Under the pieces are notes generated by a model. That model did not search any database and was not told the origin of the DNA. It was given only the letters and a program-made list of their open reading frames with translations. Source: Trinickia dabaoshanensis (GTDB lineage: Bacteria; Pseudomonadota; Gammaproteobacteria; Burkholderiales; Burkholderiaceae). Taken from it: 64,000 bases of DNA. Positions 55,600 to 64,000 of the stretch are shown here, piece after piece (positions within the stretch are counted from its first letter, which is position 1; the number at the start of each line of letters is the position of its first letter). The position numbers were made by a program, and so were the translations under genes. The DNA lies in assembly GCF_002879885.1 (NCBI RefSeq), contig NZ_PNYA01000007.1:1-64000 (forward strand), given 5' to 3'.

Positions 55600-58035
55600 C
55601 TACTGAGCGGGGGCCGGCTGCGCAGCGGCGGGCGGCTCGTCGTAGTGCCCCGTTGCCGCGGGTGCCGCCGTCTCTCCATCCGAGCCCGATTGCGCAGCGC
55701 CCGCGTGCAGCGCGGCTTCACTGATACCGACCGTCGAGACGAAGCCTTGCCCCGGCAAGAACGAATCGAAGTACAGTTCGCCGCCGATCGTCGCGACATC
55801 CGACGGCATCGGCATCTCATACTCGGGCACGCCTTTGAGCGCCTGGCGCATGTAATCCATCCATACGGGTAGCGCAACGCCGCCGCCCGTCTCGCGATCG
55901 CCGAGACTGCGCGGCGCGTCGTAGCCGATCCACGCGATGGCCGCGAGCGAGTGCTGATAGCCCGCAAACCAAGCGTCGCGCGAATCGTTCGTCGTGCCCG
56001 TTTTGCCGGCGAGGTCCTTCCGTCCGAGTTCGTTCGACTTCGCTCCCGTCCCGCGTTGCGCCACGCTTTGCAGCAGGCTCGTCATGACGTAGTCGTTGCG
56101 TGCGTCGATCACCCGCGGCGCATCGCGCTCAGCCACGATCGGCTGCGCACGTGCCAGCACGACGCCGTCCAGATCCGTGACTTCGGAAATCAAATACGGA
56201 TTGACGCGGTAGCCGCCGTTCGCGAATACGGAGTAGGCGCCCGCCATCTGCAATGGCGTGACGAGCCCCGCGCCGAGTGCCATCGGCAAGTATGCCGGAT
56301 GCTTGTCCGCATCGAACCCGAAGCGTGTGATGTACTGCTGCGCGTAGTGGGTGCCGATATGCGACAAGATTCGGATCGACACCAGATTGCGCGACTTTTG
56401 CAGCGCGGTGCGCATCGTCATCGGACCGTCGAAGCGGCCGCCGTAGTTTTTCGGCTCCCAGGGGCGCCCGCCCGTCTCCGCGGCGCTGAAATAGAGCGGG
56501 GCGTCGTTGATGATCGTCGCCGGGCCGAGTCCTTTGTCGAGCGATGCCGAATAGATGAACGGCTTGAAGCTCGATCCGGGCTGGCGCCATGCTTGCGTCA
56601 CGTGATTGAACTTGTTCTTGCCGAAATCGAATCCGCCGACGAGGGCGCGGATCGCGCCGTCGCTCGGCACCATCGACACGAACGCGCCCTCGACTTGCGG
56701 CAACTGGACGATCGACCAGACACCGGCATCGTTTTGGGTCAGACGCACGATCGCGCCGGGGCGCATGCGAGCGGCACTTTTCCCTTTGGCGGCGAGCGAG
56801 GCGGCGGCGAAGCGCAAACCGTCGCCGCTGACGATCGCCTCGGCGCCGTCGGCGAGGACAGCCCGCACTTGCGTCGGGTCGAGCGCAACGACGACGCCGG
56901 CGGCGATGTCGCCATCGTCGGGATATTTTTCGAGCGCCGTCGCGATGGCGTCGGCGCGCTTGCCGGGGTCGGCCGGTAGTTCGACGTACGCCTCGGGCCC
57001 GCGATAGCCGTGGCGCGCGTCGTAGCTCGTGAGGCCCGCGCGCAACGCGCGGTAGGCGGTGTTCTGATCGCCCGAATCGATCGTCGTGACGACACTGAGA
57101 CCTCGGGTGTACGCCTCGTCGCGGTATTGGGCGACCATCGCTTGCCGGACCATCTCGGCCACGTACTCGGCGTGTACGCTGAATTGCTGTGCCGGGGCCG
57201 ACAGGGTGGTGAGCGGTTCGGCAACGGCGGCGTCGTACTGCGCGCGCGTGATGTCGCGCAACGCCAGCATGCGTTGCAGGATGTATTGCTGGCGCAGCTT
57301 CGCGCGAGCGGGATTGACCACGGGGTTGTAGGCCGACGGCGCTTTCGGCAAGCCGGCGAGCATCGCCGCTTGCGCGAGTGTGATGTGGGCGATGTCCTTG
57401 CCGAAGTAGATCCGCGCAGCCGACGCGAAGCCATACGCGCGCTGCCCGAGATAGATCTGATTCATGTAGACCTCGAGAATCTGATCCTTCGTCAACTCGC
57501 GTTCGATCTTGTACGCGAGCAGCATCTCGTAAATCTTGCGCGTGTAGGTCTTCTCGCTCGACAAGAAGAAATTGCGCGCCACTTGCATCGTGATCGTGCT
57601 CGCGCCTTGCGTTGCGTGGCCGTTGGTCAGCGCGGCCACGCCCGCGCGCACGACGCCGGCCAAATCGACGCCGCCGTGTTCGTAGAAGCGGGCATCTTCG
57701 ATCGCGAGAATCGCTTGCTTCAGATAGGCCGGGACTTCGTCGATATGCACGACGTCGCGCCGCTCCTCGCCGAACTCGCCGATCAAGACGTGATCGGCCG
57801 TGTAAATGCGCATCGGCACTTTCGGGCGGTAGTCGGTCAGCGCATTCAGCGCGGGCAGCCGCGGCGTGGCGACGACCAGCGCGTAAAGCAGCACGAGCGC
57901 GCACGCGACGGACACGAACGCCGCCGCGCCTAGGCACCAAAGCAGAGCTCGCGTGAACCAGCGGCGACGCCGGCGGGGCGTGGGCGGCGTGGGCGGAGGA
58001 GACGACGGCGGGAGGGGAAGCGGCTGCGAATTCAT
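55600..58035 (-). CDS. mrcA: Penicillin-binding protein 1A
   Basis: 811 residues. A Pro-rich cytoplasmic tail and a single anchor helix (about 29-56) precede the GT51 glycosyltransferase domain, with catalytic Glu113 in EDARFYEHGGVD and the motif TITMQVARNFF. The transpeptidase domain has the SxxK serine in PGSSFKPF near residue 486, SRN in QKSRNLVS, and KTGTT. It polymerises and crosslinks peptidoglycan. It diverges from the pil operon, the same order as in E. coli mrcA-hofMNOPQ-aroKB. The C-terminal about 40 residues are Ala/Pro-rich. Confidence 0.97.
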   Translation of the reverse strand: MNSQPLPLPPSSPPPTPPTPRRRRRWFTRALLWCLGAAAFVSVACALVLLYALVVATPRLPALNALTDYRPKVPMRIYTADHVLIGEFGEERRDVVHIDEVPAYLKQAILAIEDARFYEHGGVDLAGVVRAGVAALTNGHATQGASTITMQVARNFFLSSEKTYTRKIYEMLLAYKIERELTKDQILEVYMNQIYLGQRAYGFASAARIYFGKDIAHITLAQAAMLAGLPKAPSAYNPVVNPARAKLRQQYILQRMLALRDITRAQYDAAVAEPLTTLSAPAQQFSVHAEYVAEMVRQAMVAQYRDEAYTRGLSVVTTIDSGDQNTAYRALRAGLTSYDARHGYRGPEAYVELPADPGKRADAIATALEKYPDDGDIAAGVVVALDPTQVRAVLADGAEAIVSGDGLRFAAASLAAKGKSAARMRPGAIVRLTQNDAGVWSIVQLPQVEGAFVSMVPSDGAIRALVGGFDFGKNKFNHVTQAWRQPGSSFKPFIYSASLDKGLGPATIINDAPLYFSAAETGGRPWEPKNYGGRFDGPMTMRTALQKSRNLVSIRILSHIGTHYAQQYITRFGFDADKHPAYLPMALGAGLVTPLQMAGAYSVFANGGYRVNPYLISEVTDLDGVVLARAQPIVAERDAPRVIDARNDYVMTSLLQSVAQRGTGAKSNELGRKDLAGKTGTTNDSRDAWFAGYQHSLAAIAWIGYDAPRSLGDRETGGGVALPVWMDYMRQALKGVPEYEMPMPSDVATIGGELYFDSFLPGQGFVSTVGISEAALHAGAAQSGSDGETAAPAATGHYDEPPAAAQPAPAQ

Positions 58036-58061
58036 AACGAAACTGACGTGCGATGGGCGCG

Positions 58062-58067
58062 ATTATA
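58062..58067 (-). promoter_or_regulatory. -10 box of mrcA
   Basis: A perfect TATAAT on the minus strand, 27 bases before the mrcA start, in the context CCGCTATAATCGCGC. The -35 hexamer at the proper distance (TCGAAA) is poor. No gene lies in the remaining divergent gap up to pilM. Confidence 0.5.
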
Positions 58068-58252
58068 GCGGCGTAAGGTGCAGCTTTCGATTGGCTTAAT
58101 GGACGATGGGCATTCGGTTGCCTTGAGGAAGCAGGGCGAGCGCATTGGCCATCCGGCCGAATGTCCGCGTCGGCCCGCGCTGCGCACAATTGCCCGCAAT
58201 CGGCCGTTACCGCCGCTCATCTCGAGGGCCCGGCCGTTGTCGAGGAGATGCC

Positions 58253-59056
58253 ATGTCGATCAGAAACATCGCGCCGTGCCCTATGCGCCGCTTCGCAGCC
58301 GGCATCGATATCGCACCGCTCGAGGTGCGTGTAGTCATTGCCAGCCGTGCGCGTCGAGGCAGGCGGCCGGTCGGCGTCGAATGGATCGGGGTGGCCCCGC
58401 TGGCGTCCGGCAACGTATCCGGCGCGCATCTGGTCGAGCGCGCGGCCGTCACCGAGGCCCTGTCCTCGCTATGCGCGCGGTGGCCGCGCCGGCGTGCCAT
58501 GCGCGGTATGCCGTGCGCGATGGGGATTCCTGCCGGGGCTACCGCCGATTGCGCGGTCGCGACGAACCCGCATCTTCAAGCGCGCATCGAAGTGGCCGCG
58601 GCGGCGGGGATCGCGCTCGCCACCGTCGATAGCGAGCCGTCGGCCGCTTTACGCGCGCTCGTTCACACGGCCCAATGCACTTTGCGGCCGGGCGCGCGAT
58701 TCATTGCGTTGTGGGCCGGCTATGACGGCGTGTACGGCTGGCGCGTGGCCGATGGGCAGGTGCTCGCGAGCGTGCGTTTTCCCGCCCGCGAGCACGCCGA
58801 TCTGGAGTCGGCGCTCAGGACGTTGGCGGGCAACGAGGGGCTCGAGCGCGCGTTGGTCGGCGGTGAACTCCACTTGCTCGAGCGCGTCGGGCTTGCGCTC
58901 GCGGATATCGGCGAGTGCGTCGGTTGCAGCGTGGCTGCGTTCGAGTGCGTATCGTTCGCGGCGGGCGGCGGCATGCTCGCCCGGCATGCCGATTGGCGAC
59001 GAGCCGCGGGATTCGCCGTGGCTTTCGGCCTGGCGTTGAGCGGGGTGGCCGAATGA
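58253..59056 (+). CDS. pilM: PilM/HofM-like protein
   Basis: 267 residues from the ATG at 58253, five bases after GAGGAG; the frame extends to 58145 without support. It occupies the pilM position and keeps a weak actin-like outline: an N-terminal FAAGIDIAPLEVRVV that corresponds to the phosphate-1 loop of PilM, and VNPHL- and EPSAALRAL-like segments in the middle. It is shorter than typical PilM (about 350 residues) and the nucleotide-binding loops are degenerate. Likely part of the inner-membrane platform for a DNA-uptake or type IV pilus system. It overlaps the next gene by four bases (ATGA). Confidence 0.75.
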   Translation: MSIRNIAPCPMRRFAAGIDIAPLEVRVVIASRARRGRRPVGVEWIGVAPLASGNVSGAHLVERAAVTEALSSLCARWPRRRAMRGMPCAMGIPAGATADCAVATNPHLQARIEVAAAAGIALATVDSEPSAALRALVHTAQCTLRPGARFIALWAGYDGVYGWRVADGQVLASVRFPAREHADLESALRTLAGNEGLERALVGGELHLLERVGLALADIGECVGCSVAAFECVSFAAGGGMLARHADWRRAAGFAVAFGLALSGVAE

Positions 59057-59742
59057 GTTCGATCGCCGTGGATGGCGCGGCCTGGGCGGGCGCGGACGCG
59101 GACGCGTTTTCGGGCTTCGATGCGGCGGCGCCAGCGGGCCGCATGGCGCCGGCCGCGCGGCACCGGCGCCGCCACCGGCATTGGATCGAGTGCGCCGCGG
59201 CTACCCTTGCCGGGGCGTTGATCGCGATCGGCTGGGCGAGCGTCGGAGCGAACGACGAGGGGGCAAGCGCGCGACGCGCGTTGCTCGAGCGGGAGCTTGC
59301 CGGGTTGGCGACCCCGCTTGCCGAGGTGGCGCGCTTGGAACAGGCGAGCGCGGCCTCGCGCGCGAGCGCCGCGTTGGGCGTGGCGAGGGCTCGGCCCTAT
59401 GTCCAGTTGCGCGCGCTGCTCGATGCGCTGAGTCGCGAGTCGCACGGGGGCGTAATCGTCACCCGTCTGCGGCAAACGCGCGAAGGCTTCGAGTTGCGGA
59501 TCCTCGGTCAGGACAGCGGCGCGTGCGCCTCATGGATGGCGCGCCTCGCAAGCACGGGGGCGTGGCCGGGTGCGCAGATCGTCGAGTTGAAATTCGTCCC
59601 CGCGCCGGGCCGGGCTCAGTCCGCCGGGGCCGTGGAGGCTACCGTTCGGTTGCCGGCAGCCGTTTCGCGCCGCCCATCGCCGGCCGCGCGCGGCGATCCC
59701 GACGAGCGTTTGGATGAGCCCGCGCCGCGGGGGGAGCCATGA
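59053..59742 (+). CDS. pilN: PilN/HofN-like inner-membrane protein
   Basis: 229 residues, start overlapping the pilM stop (ATGA). A single membrane helix at about residues 46-66 (AATLAGALIAIGWASV) follows a Gly/Ala- and His/Arg-rich N-terminus, then a coiled region (ARRALLERELAGLATPLAEV) and a ferredoxin-like domain with the PilN-type segment QLRALLDALSRESHGGVIVTRL split over two strands. The usual short N-terminal PilM-binding motif (INLLP) was not found. The assignment rests on position and topology. Confidence 0.65.
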   Translation: MSSIAVDGAAWAGADADAFSGFDAAAPAGRMAPAARHRRRHRHWIECAAATLAGALIAIGWASVGANDEGASARRALLERELAGLATPLAEVARLEQASAASRASAALGVARARPYVQLRALLDALSRESHGGVIVTRLRQTREGFELRILGQDSGACASWMARLASTGAWPGAQIVELKFVPAPGRAQSAGAVEATVRLPAAVSRRPSPAARGDPDERLDEPAPRGEP

Positions 59743-60686
59743 CCGTCATCGTGCTGGATCGAATGATGCGTGCGATTCGCCGAGTGATCGTGCGTCCATC
59801 CTTCGCGCGGCGATCGTGGCGTGCGCTGTGGTGTCCGCCGCGACGATGGAGCGCCAGGCGGCGTCTGATGGCGTGCACGGCCATGGCATCGGGCTCGTTC
59901 GCGGTCGTGACGTACGCGTGGCGCGCGTTCGACACCGAACGCCGCTCGGCCGGGGCGCCGGCCCTCGAGGCATTGGAATCGCGTTTGCAGGAAAGCCGCG
60001 CCAAGGTGGCTCGGCTTGAGCAGATGCGACGCAGCGTGCGCGATGAGCCGCCCGCGGCACTGGCGGCGGCCAGTGCGCCCGGGGGGTACTGGCATGCCGT
60101 CGCCGAACTGGCATCGCGCAGCGGCGTGCAATTGCGCACGCTTTCGCCGGGGGCGGCAGCGAAGGGGCCACGCGCCGCCAAGGCGGACGGCGCCGCGCAC
60201 TTGCTGCGCGTCGAAGGCCGGGCCGATTTCTCCGAGGTCCACGCGTTTTTGATGGGGCTTTCGTCGTTGCCGATATTGGTCGTGCCGGAAGCGGTCGATA
60301 TCAAGCATGACAAGGGCGCGCTCGCGCTGGGCGCGACCTTGGGTATCTTCGAGATGCCGCCGGTGCGCGGCGAGCTTGCGGACGAGACGAGCGCGCCGGG
60401 ACCGCACGCGGCGAGCGCGCAATCGAGCCGGCCGGCGCGAGATCCGTTCGCGGGCGGTGAAACCGCGCTTGGTACGACCGGGCCTTCGGGGCGATTAGTC
60501 GGTATCGTGCGAGATGCCCGGCGAGCGTTGGCGCTGTTCGAGGCGGCGAGCGGGGCCGGCGTGGTCACCGCGACGCCGGGGCAGGCAGTCGGGACGGATC
60601 GCCTCGTTGCGATCGATGCGGCGGGGGTGACGCTAGCCGGCGGCGGGCAAACGCGCAGAGTGCCGATGTCGGGGGAGGGGCAATGA
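59739..60686 (+). CDS. pilO: PilO-PilP fusion protein
   Basis: 315 residues, ATGA overlap with pilN and again with pilQ. The N-terminal half has a basic cytoplasmic tail, a membrane segment near 45-60 (MASGSFAVVTYAW), a coiled stretch (LESRLQESRAKVARLEQM) and a PilO-like domain with YWHAVAELASRSGVQLRTL. From RDPF (residues 234-237) on it resembles PilP: a GRLVGIVRDARRALALF strand, a VTATPGQAVGTDRLVAI segment and a final GVTLAGGG strand. No separate pilP gene exists, so one polypeptide seems to serve both roles. Confidence 0.65.
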   Translation: MTVIVLDRMMRAIRRVIVRPSFARRSWRALWCPPRRWSARRRLMACTAMASGSFAVVTYAWRAFDTERRSAGAPALEALESRLQESRAKVARLEQMRRSVRDEPPAALAAASAPGGYWHAVAELASRSGVQLRTLSPGAAAKGPRAAKADGAAHLLRVEGRADFSEVHAFLMGLSSLPILVVPEAVDIKHDKGALALGATLGIFEMPPVRGELADETSAPGPHAASAQSSRPARDPFAGGETALGTTGPSGRLVGIVRDARRALALFEAASGAGVVTATPGQAVGTDRLVAIDAAGVTLAGGGQTRRVPMSGEGQ

Positions 60687-62341
60687 ACCGGCATGTCGAA
60701 AGCGCGCTGGCGTCGTTCGTCGCCCGGCTCCTGTCTACCTCGCTCGCGGCCTTAGCGGTATCCGCGCCTGCGTCGGCGGATTTCGCGCCGATGCCGCCGT
60801 TGCCCGCCGCGCTGCGTGACGACGATTCGGCCGCACACACCGCACTCGCCGCGCCGCCCTGGCCGAGCCTCGGCGAGCCGCCGCTGGACCCGGACCTTCG
60901 GCCGGCTGCGCTCGACGAAACCGATCCGGACTCGGAGGCCGGCGAATCGACGGCGCGGCCCGTCATCGGCGCGCCTGACGAATCGGCTGGTGCGCGAGTT
61001 GCCGCGGCCAGTCGCACATCCGATTCGGCGCCCCCGCTCGAGGGGCCGCCGGTGCCGCTTGCACCGGCGCCGCGAATGAGCGATGGCGCTCACGAGCACG
61101 CGGCGGCCGGGGGATCGGACGACGGCAAGCCGATTACGATGCGCTTCAAGCATGCGGAGATGGCGGACGTGCTCGACGCGTTCTCCCGCTTCACGGGCTT
61201 GAATATCGTCGCGAGCGAGCGGGTGCGCGGGCGTGTTTCGCTGAGCTTGACCGATGTGCCTTGGCGCGCCGCGTTCGATACGCTGCTCGACGCACAGGGC
61301 CTCGCGATGTCGCGGCGGGGCAACGTCATCTGGGTCGCGCCGCAGGCGGAGCTCGCGGCGCGCGAGCGGCAACGATTCGAGACGCACGCCCGCACGGCCG
61401 ATTTGGAACCGCTCGTGAGCCGAACGTTCGCGCTCAGCTACCCGCGCGCCGAAGAGGTGCAGCGGCTGTTGACGGCCCCAGGCGCGCAGCGCGTATTGTC
61501 CAAGCGTGGCGCGGCCATGGCCGATGCGCGCACGAACTTGCTGTTCGTGACCGACCTTAAGGCACGTTTGGAGCAGGTGGCCGAACTCGTCGACACGATC
61601 GACCGGCCGAACCGCCAAGTGCTGATCGAGGCCCGCATCGTCGAAGGCGAGCGCGGATTCTCGCGCGAACTGGGGGCGCGGCTCTCGCTACGTTCGGCCG
61701 GCGGGGAGCCCTCCGGAGCGGGATCGGAGAGAGGCCTTGCGGGCGGACCCGAAGGCCATCTGCACGATCTCGCGGCCCGGGCGATCGCGGGCTTCGAAGC
61801 GGCCACGGCGGGGCTCACGTTGTTCGGGGCCGGCGCGACGCGCTGGGTTGCGGCCGAGCTATCCGCGCTCGAGGCGCAGGGGCACGGGCAGATCGTCTCG
61901 AGTCCGCGCGTGGTCACGGCGGATCGGACGAAGGCGCTCGTCGAGCAAGGGACCGAGCTGCCTTATCAAGCCAAGGTGCGCAACGGCGTCACGGGCGTGC
62001 AATTTCGCCGCGCGAGCCTGAAATTGGAGGTCGAGCCGCGCATCACCCCGCGGGGGCGCGTCATCCTCGATCTCGACATCGCCAAAGACAGCGTCGGCAA
62101 ATCGACGGCCGGCGGCCCCGCGATCGACACGAAGCACGTGCGCACGACGGTGGAGGTGGAGGACGGCGGGACCGTCTCGATCGGCGGCATCTACGAGAGC
62201 CAAGATCGCGACGATGTGACGCGCGTTCCGCTGTTGGGCAAAATACCGTTGCTAGGGGCGCTTTTTCGCCATCGGGCGGTGCGCGAGCAGCGCAGCGAAC
62301 TCGTTGTTTTCATCACCCCGCGGATCGTGCCCATCGATTGA
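60683..62341 (+). CDS. pilQ: PilQ/HofQ-type secretin
   Basis: 552 residues. A signal peptide (about 1-32) is followed by a long Pro/Ala-rich variable region to about 150, then an STN/N0-type domain (MRFKHAEMADVLDAFSRF), one N1-like domain and the secretin core (VLIEARIVEGERGFSREL, then LEVEPRITPRGRVIL, and the C-terminal VPLLGKIPLLGALFRH). It lacks the AMIN domains of long pilus secretins and resembles compact HofQ/ComE forms. It would be the outer-membrane pore for pilus or DNA passage. Last gene of the pil operon. Confidence 0.9.
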   Translation: MNRHVESALASFVARLLSTSLAALAVSAPASADFAPMPPLPAALRDDDSAAHTALAAPPWPSLGEPPLDPDLRPAALDETDPDSEAGESTARPVIGAPDESAGARVAAASRTSDSAPPLEGPPVPLAPAPRMSDGAHEHAAAGGSDDGKPITMRFKHAEMADVLDAFSRFTGLNIVASERVRGRVSLSLTDVPWRAAFDTLLDAQGLAMSRRGNVIWVAPQAELAARERQRFETHARTADLEPLVSRTFALSYPRAEEVQRLLTAPGAQRVLSKRGAAMADARTNLLFVTDLKARLEQVAELVDTIDRPNRQVLIEARIVEGERGFSRELGARLSLRSAGGEPSGAGSERGLAGGPEGHLHDLAARAIAGFEAATAGLTLFGAGATRWVAAELSALEAQGHGQIVSSPRVVTADRTKALVEQGTELPYQAKVRNGVTGVQFRRASLKLEVEPRITPRGRVILDLDIAKDSVGKSTAGGPAIDTKHVRTTVEVEDGGTVSIGGIYESQDRDDVTRVPLLGKIPLLGALFRHRAVREQRSELVVFITPRIVPID

Positions 62342-62447
62342 GCGGCGCGCCTGGCGAGGCCGCGCGCACGGGCCGCCGGGCTCGACAAGGCGGCGGCTTT
62401 GCCAGTAAGCTGCGCCACGAACCATAGCCGATTGAACAGAGGATACC

Positions 62448-62999
62448 TTGCAAGAGCGGGGCGCCAACACCAACATTTTTTTCGTGGGGCTCATGGGGGC
62501 GGGCAAGACGACCGTCGGCCGCGCCGTGGCTCGCCGGCTCGGTCGGCCGTTCTTCGACAGCGACCACGAAATCGAGGCGCGCACCGGCGCCCGCATTCCC
62601 GTCATCTTCGAACTCGAAGGTGAGCCCGGGTTTCGCGAGCGCGAGACACAAGTCATCGCCGAACTCGCCGCTCGCGACTCGATCGTGCTCGCCACGGGCG
62701 GCGGGGCGGTCTTGCGTCCGGAAAATCGCGCGATCCTTCACGATCGCGGTCTCGTCGTCTATCTTCGAGCCAATCCGCACGATCTGTGGCTGCGCACGCG
62801 TAAGGACAAGAACCGGCCGCTGCTGCAAACCGAAGATCCGAAGGCCAAGCTCGAGGCGCTGTACAACGAGCGCGATCCGCTTTATCGCGAATGCGCGCAT
62901 TTCATCGTGGAAACCGGACGGCCGTCCGTCAATGGGCTCGTGAACATGGTGCTCATGCAACTCGAGCTGGCCGGCATCACCAAACAGACACAGTCATGA
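62448..62999 (+). CDS. aroK: Shikimate kinase
   Basis: 183 residues from the TTG at 62448, preceded by AGAGGA (62438-62443). A later ATG would fall inside the P-loop and destroy it, so TTG is the start. The P-loop [11 protein letters not shown] (residues 14-24), the DSDHEIE segment and [13 protein letters not shown] are all present. It phosphorylates shikimate in the chorismate pathway. It overlaps aroB by four bases. Confidence 0.96.
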   Translation: MQERGANTNIFFVGLMGAGKTTVGRAVARRLGRPFFDSDHEIEARTGARIPVIFELEGEPGFRERETQVIAELAARDSIVLATGGGAVLRPENRAILHDRGLVVYLRANPHDLWLRTRKDKNRPLLQTEDPKAKLEALYNERDPLYRECAHFIVETGRPSVNGLVNMVLMQLELAGITKQTQS

Positions 63000-64000
63000 T
63001 TACCGTCAACGTCGACCTGGGCGACCGTTCTTACCCGATTCGCATCGGCGCCGATCTAATCGGTCAGACCGAATTGTTCGCGCCGCATATCGCGGGTTCC
63101 TCGATTACGATCGTCACGAACGAGACCGTGGAGCCGCTATACGGCGACGCACTGCGTGCCGCGCTCGCCCCGCTCGGCAAGCAGGTATCGACCGTTGTCC
63201 TGCCCGATGGCGAAGCGTTCAAGCATTGGGAGACGTTGAACGCCATTTTCGATGCGCTGCTGGGGGGGAAAGCCGATCGCAAGACGACGCTGATCGCGCT
63301 GGGCGGCGGCGTGATCGGCGACATGACGGGCTTCGCCGCGGCCTGTTACATGCGCGGCGTGCCTTTCATCCAAGTGCCCACGACGCTGCTTTCGCAAGTC
63401 GATTCGTCGGTAGGCGGGAAGACGGGCATCAATCATCCGCTCGGCAAGAACATGATCGGCGCGTTTCATCAGCCGCAAGCCGTCATCGCCGATATCGCCT
63501 CGCTGCGCACGCTGCCCGAGCGCGAGCTCGCGGCCGGCCTTGCCGAGATCATCAAAACGGCCGCTATCGCGGATGCCGCTTTCTTCGAATGGCTCGAGCA
63601 AAACATCGAGGCCCTCAACCGGCGCGAACCGGCCGCGCTCATGCATGCCGTCAAGCGCTCTTGCGAAGTCAAGGCGTCGGTCGTGGCGGCCGATGAGCGC
63701 GAGGGCGGTTTGCGCGCGATTCTGAACTTCGGCCATACGTTCGGTCATGCGATCGAAGCGGGCCTCGGGTATGGCGAATGGCTCCATGGAGAGGCGGTGG
63801 GTTGCGGCATGGTCATGGCAGCCGACCTGTCGGTGCGGCTCGGCTTGCTGGACGACGCGGTGCGCCGGCGGCTCGTTGCGTTGATCGAGGCGGTGCGGCT
63901 GCCCACGCGCGCGCCCGCGCTCGGCGATTCGCGCTATATCGAACTCATGAAGGTAGACAAGAAGGCCGAGGCGGGCACGATCAAATTCATCCTGCTCAAG
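62996..64000 (+). CDS. aroB: 3-dehydroquinate synthase (3' end cut by the window)
   Basis: 335 codons are visible; the usual length is about 360, so about 25 residues lie beyond the window. The ATG overlaps the aroK stop (ATGA). NAD-binding [15 protein letters not shown], the zinc and substrate residues in [11 protein letters not shown] and [17 protein letters not shown] are all present. It converts DAHP to 3-dehydroquinate, the second shikimate step, and is cotranscribed with aroK. Confidence 0.97.
   Translation, partial: MITVNVDLGDRSYPIRIGADLIGQTELFAPHIAGSSITIVTNETVEPLYGDALRAALAPLGKQVSTVVLPDGEAFKHWETLNAIFDALLGGKADRKTTLIALGGGVIGDMTGFAAACYMRGVPFIQVPTTLLSQVDSSVGGKTGINHPLGKNMIGAFHQPQAVIADIASLRTLPERELAAGLAEIIKTAAIADAAFFEWLEQNIEALNRREPAALMHAVKRSCEVKASVVAADEREGGLRAILNFGHTFGHAIEAGLGYGEWLHGEAVGCGMVMAADLSVRLGLLDDAVRRRLVALIEAVRLPTRAPALGDSRYIELMKVDKKAEAGTIKFILLK

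Overview
The window is a stretch of chromosome from a Burkholderiaceae betaproteobacterium (Burkholderia sensu lato). The evidence is the high G+C content, the order rRNA - tRNA-Tyr/Gly/Thr - tuf - tRNA-Trp - secE - nusG - rplKAJL - rpoBC - recQ - rpsLG - fusA - tuf - S10/spc/alpha operons, the 266-residue S3, cytochrome c maturation System II (resB/ccsB), and the mrcA - pil - aroK - aroB order. The genus cannot be fixed from this sequence alone.

Layout. 1-14,323: the end of an rRNA operon (5S), a tRNA-tuf operon like E. coli tyrU-glyT-thrT-tufB, then secE-nusG, the rplKAJL and rpoBC genes, closed by a strong terminator. 14,324-21,146: an accessory block between rpoC and recQ with a two-partner-secretion-type exoprotein, a bestrophin-family channel and a 948-residue Ser/Pro-rich, coiled-coil, effector-like protein of unknown family. 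21,147-22,994: recQ. 23,049-42,702: the str, S10, spc and alpha operons, containing small genes such as rpmJ and rpmC, non-ATG starts (secY TTG; rpsD, rpsN and fusA GTG), and several internal promoters and hairpins. 42,860-55,538: mostly envelope redox, heme and iron functions: cutA, dsbD, hemB, a probable small RNA, engB, a cytochrome c4-type diheme protein, resB-ccsB, msrPQ, lysA, lptM and cyaY. 55,600-64,000: mrcA (PBP1A) divergent from a compact pilM-N-(O/P)-Q operon in which PilO and PilP appear fused, followed by aroK and a truncated aroB.

How it works together. The first two thirds make the transcription and translation machinery: RNA polymerase, elongation factors, 40-odd percent of the ribosomal proteins, IF-1 and the SecYE translocon. 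Genes at 43-56 kb move reductant across the inner membrane (DsbD), make tetrapyrrole (HemB), attach heme to c-type cytochromes (ResB/CcsB), provide a likely substrate (the diheme cytochrome) and repair oxidised periplasmic methionines (MsrPQ).

The parts that most merit a second look are the effector-like protein with a TTCG-N16-TTCG motif upstream, the orphan TPS exoprotein beside it, an orphan terminator with an anti-Shine-Dalgarno loop between hemB and engB (probable small RNA), the PilO-PilP fusion in a degenerate pilus/competence operon, and promoters whose -10 box lies inside an inverted repeat in front of rplC and rplN. No CRISPR array, insertion sequence or prophage was seen.
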